This document shows, one piece after another, positions 9,139 to 9,878 of a stretch of DNA of 9,878 nt. A program made the translations under genes and the position numbers. Source of the stretch: Comamonas sp. Lineage in GTDB: Bacteria; Pseudomonadota; Gammaproteobacteria; Burkholderiales; Burkholderiaceae_C. The DNA lies in NCBI GenBank assembly GCA_018384835.1, contig JAHAYB010000347.1:1-9878 (forward strand). Reading direction: 5' to 3'. Under the pieces are notes generated by a model. That model was not told the origin of the DNA. It worked only from the letters and a program-made list of their open reading frames with translations, and ran no database searches. The stretch's first letter is position 1; every line of letters begins with the position of its first letter.

Positions 9139-9521
9139 TAGCTTCTCCAACCCAGTACCAAATCGTACAAGACCCACTCTAAGGTTTTATCTGTGAGCCA
9201 CAAAAACAAGGCCATCACCACAGCAAAGGCAAACACATACAGGGTCATTTGTACGCTTTCTTTGCGTGTGGGCCAAACAACCTTCTTTACCTCTTTAACG
9301 GAATCCTTACCAAAGCCCGTGAGCCGCTTACCTTGCTCAGAGACGAAGAATACAGCCGCCGCCACCACAAGTCCCGCTAATAAAGCACCCCATTGCGCCC
9401 AGGCTCCCTGTTTAGACAGGGCATAAAAACCCGCAATCGCAGCCGCAACCAAGAGTGCTGCAACCACTAACTTGGCTTTGTCTGCACCCGAGGTAACAGT
9501 TTCAACTTGTGATGTCGCCAT
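9138..9521 (-). CDS. secE: Preprotein translocase subunit SecE
   Basis: This is a 127-residue SecE, the essential inner-membrane subunit that clamps SecY in the general secretion channel. Three hydrophobic segments are visible, at about 18-34, 45-60 and 92-110, as in the three-span form of E. coli, which is also 127 residues. Before the last segment lies the conserved cytoplasmic motif [13 protein letters not shown] (77-89), the hallmark of the family. The ATG at 9521-9519 has a weak purine-rich ribosome binding site (AGAAAG). The stop TAA shares one base with the ATG of nusG, which indicates coupled translation of the pair. Confidence 0.98.
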   Translation of the reverse strand: MATSQVETVTSGADKAKLVVAALLVAAAIAGFYALSKQGAWAQWGALLAGLVVAAAVFFVSEQGKRLTGFGKDSVKEVKKVVWPTRKESVQMTLYVFAFAVVMALFLWLTDKTLEWVLYDLVLGWRS

Positions 9522-9581
9522 AACTTTCTTTTTACTTTCTGCACTAGCAAATATATTTAGATACCTGCCGTACAGACACCG

Positions 9582-9604
9582 AAGCCCGCCAAAAGGGCGG
9601 GCTT
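9582..9604 (-). terminator. GC-rich hairpin between tRNA-Trp and secE, possible partial terminator
   Basis: On the minus strand AAGCCCGCC (9604-9596) pairs perfectly with GGCGGGCTT (9590-9582), a 9-bp stem with a 5-base loop CTTTT. Only two T residues follow before CGGTGTC, so termination in the secE direction is probably incomplete. It may separate tuf-tRNA transcripts from secE-nusG or protect the tRNA precursor. A smaller stem ACCAC/GTGGT (9612-9627) lies between it and the tRNA. Confidence 0.55.
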
Positions 9605-9626
9605 GGAGTTAACCACTTTTAGGTGG

Positions 9627-9702
9627 TGGCAGGGGCAGTAGGAATCGAACCTACAACCTTCGGTTTTGGAGACCGACGCTCTGCCAATTGAGCTATACCC
9701 CT
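9627..9702 (-). tRNA. tRNA-Trp (anticodon CCA)
   Basis: The 76-base gene folds as a standard cloverleaf. The acceptor stem AGGGGTA pairs with TGCCCCT (one G-U), followed by discriminator G and an encoded CCA at 9629-9627. The D arm has AGCTCAATTGGCAGAGC. The anticodon stem GTCGG/CCGAA encloses CTCCAAA with anticodon CCA at 9669-9667 (position 34 counted from 9702). The T arm has GTAGGTTCGATTCCTAC. It starts 23 bases after the tuf stop, so it is probably made from the tuf transcript and released by tRNA processing enzymes. A tRNA-Trp between tuf and secE is a familiar arrangement in betaproteobacteria. Confidence 0.98.
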
Positions 9703-9725
9703 AAACCCTAAAACTATTCCAATAA

Positions 9726-9878
9726 TTACTCAATGATTTTGGCAACCACGCCAGCGCCCACAGTGCGGCCACCTTCACGAATCGCAAAGCGCAGACCTTC
9801 TTCCATGGCGATGGGGTTAATCAGCTTGACGGTGATGCTCACGTTGTCGCCAGGCATGACCATTTCTTTGTCAGCAGG
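9726..9878 (-). CDS. tuf: Elongation factor Tu (3' end only, runs off the right edge)
   Basis: These are the last 50 codons of EF-Tu, the GTPase that delivers aminoacyl-tRNA to the ribosome. The segment belongs to the third domain, with [20 protein letters not shown] and the closing [16 protein letters not shown] before TAA, which is nearly invariant among bacteria. The gene begins outside the window. Many Proteobacteria have two nearly identical tuf genes, one in the str operon and one here; by context this is the copy next to tRNA-Trp and secE (tufB position). No promoter for the downstream genes is seen within the visible part. Confidence 0.98.

Noticed and set aside
9541..9575. AT-rich stretch before secE (TATCTAAATATATTTGC on the minus strand) as a secE promoter
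   Set aside because: Several -10-like hexamers are possible but none has a credible -35 at 16-18 bases or an extended TG, so a promoter cannot be supported.

Overview
The window is a housekeeping region carried entirely on the minus strand: the beta operon of transcription and translation genes. Read 5' to 3' on that strand (high to low coordinates) the order is tuf (3' end only), tRNA-Trp, secE, nusG, rplK, rplA, rplJ, rplL, rpoB, rpoC (5' part only). The order tuf - trpT - secE - nusG - L11 operon - L10 operon - rpoBC is typical of Proteobacteria. The protein sequences (a 143-residue L11, a beta subunit of 1375 residues, SecE with three membrane segments, an L10 beginning [11 protein letters not shown] from a TTG codon) and the moderately GC-rich codon use suggest a betaproteobacterium of the order Burkholderiales, probably Comamonadaceae. 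The family-level placement is from recall, not from a search.

Layout from right to left. 9726-9878 holds the last 50 codons of EF-Tu. A CCA-encoding tRNA-Trp(CCA) follows after 23 bases, then a GC-rich hairpin that may be a partial terminator. secE and nusG are joined by a TAATG overlap. A 165-base gap before rplK contains a boxA-like element and a perfect inverted repeat. rplK and rplA are separated by one base. A 261-base gap before rplJ carries an extended -10 promoter candidate, a multi-stem structure in the place of the L10 autoregulatory leader, and a hairpin just upstream of the rplJ ribosome binding site. rplJ and rplL are 45 bases apart. The 326-base gap before rpoB has no gene but carries at least four hairpins, one in the place of the E. 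coli rplL-rpoB attenuator and RNase III region. rpoB and rpoC are 19 bases apart, and rpoC runs off the left edge.

The genes make the translation factor EF-Tu, the SecE translocon subunit, the elongation factor NusG, the L1 and L10-L7/L12-L11 stalk proteins of the 50S subunit, and the two large subunits of RNA polymerase. All coding regions look intact, of normal length and with the expected key residues. I see no mobile element, CRISPR array, defence system, accessory gene or novel protein system. What deserves a second look is the RNA-level regulation in the three larger gaps. The long open frames on the plus strand are antisense shadows of rpoB and rpoC.
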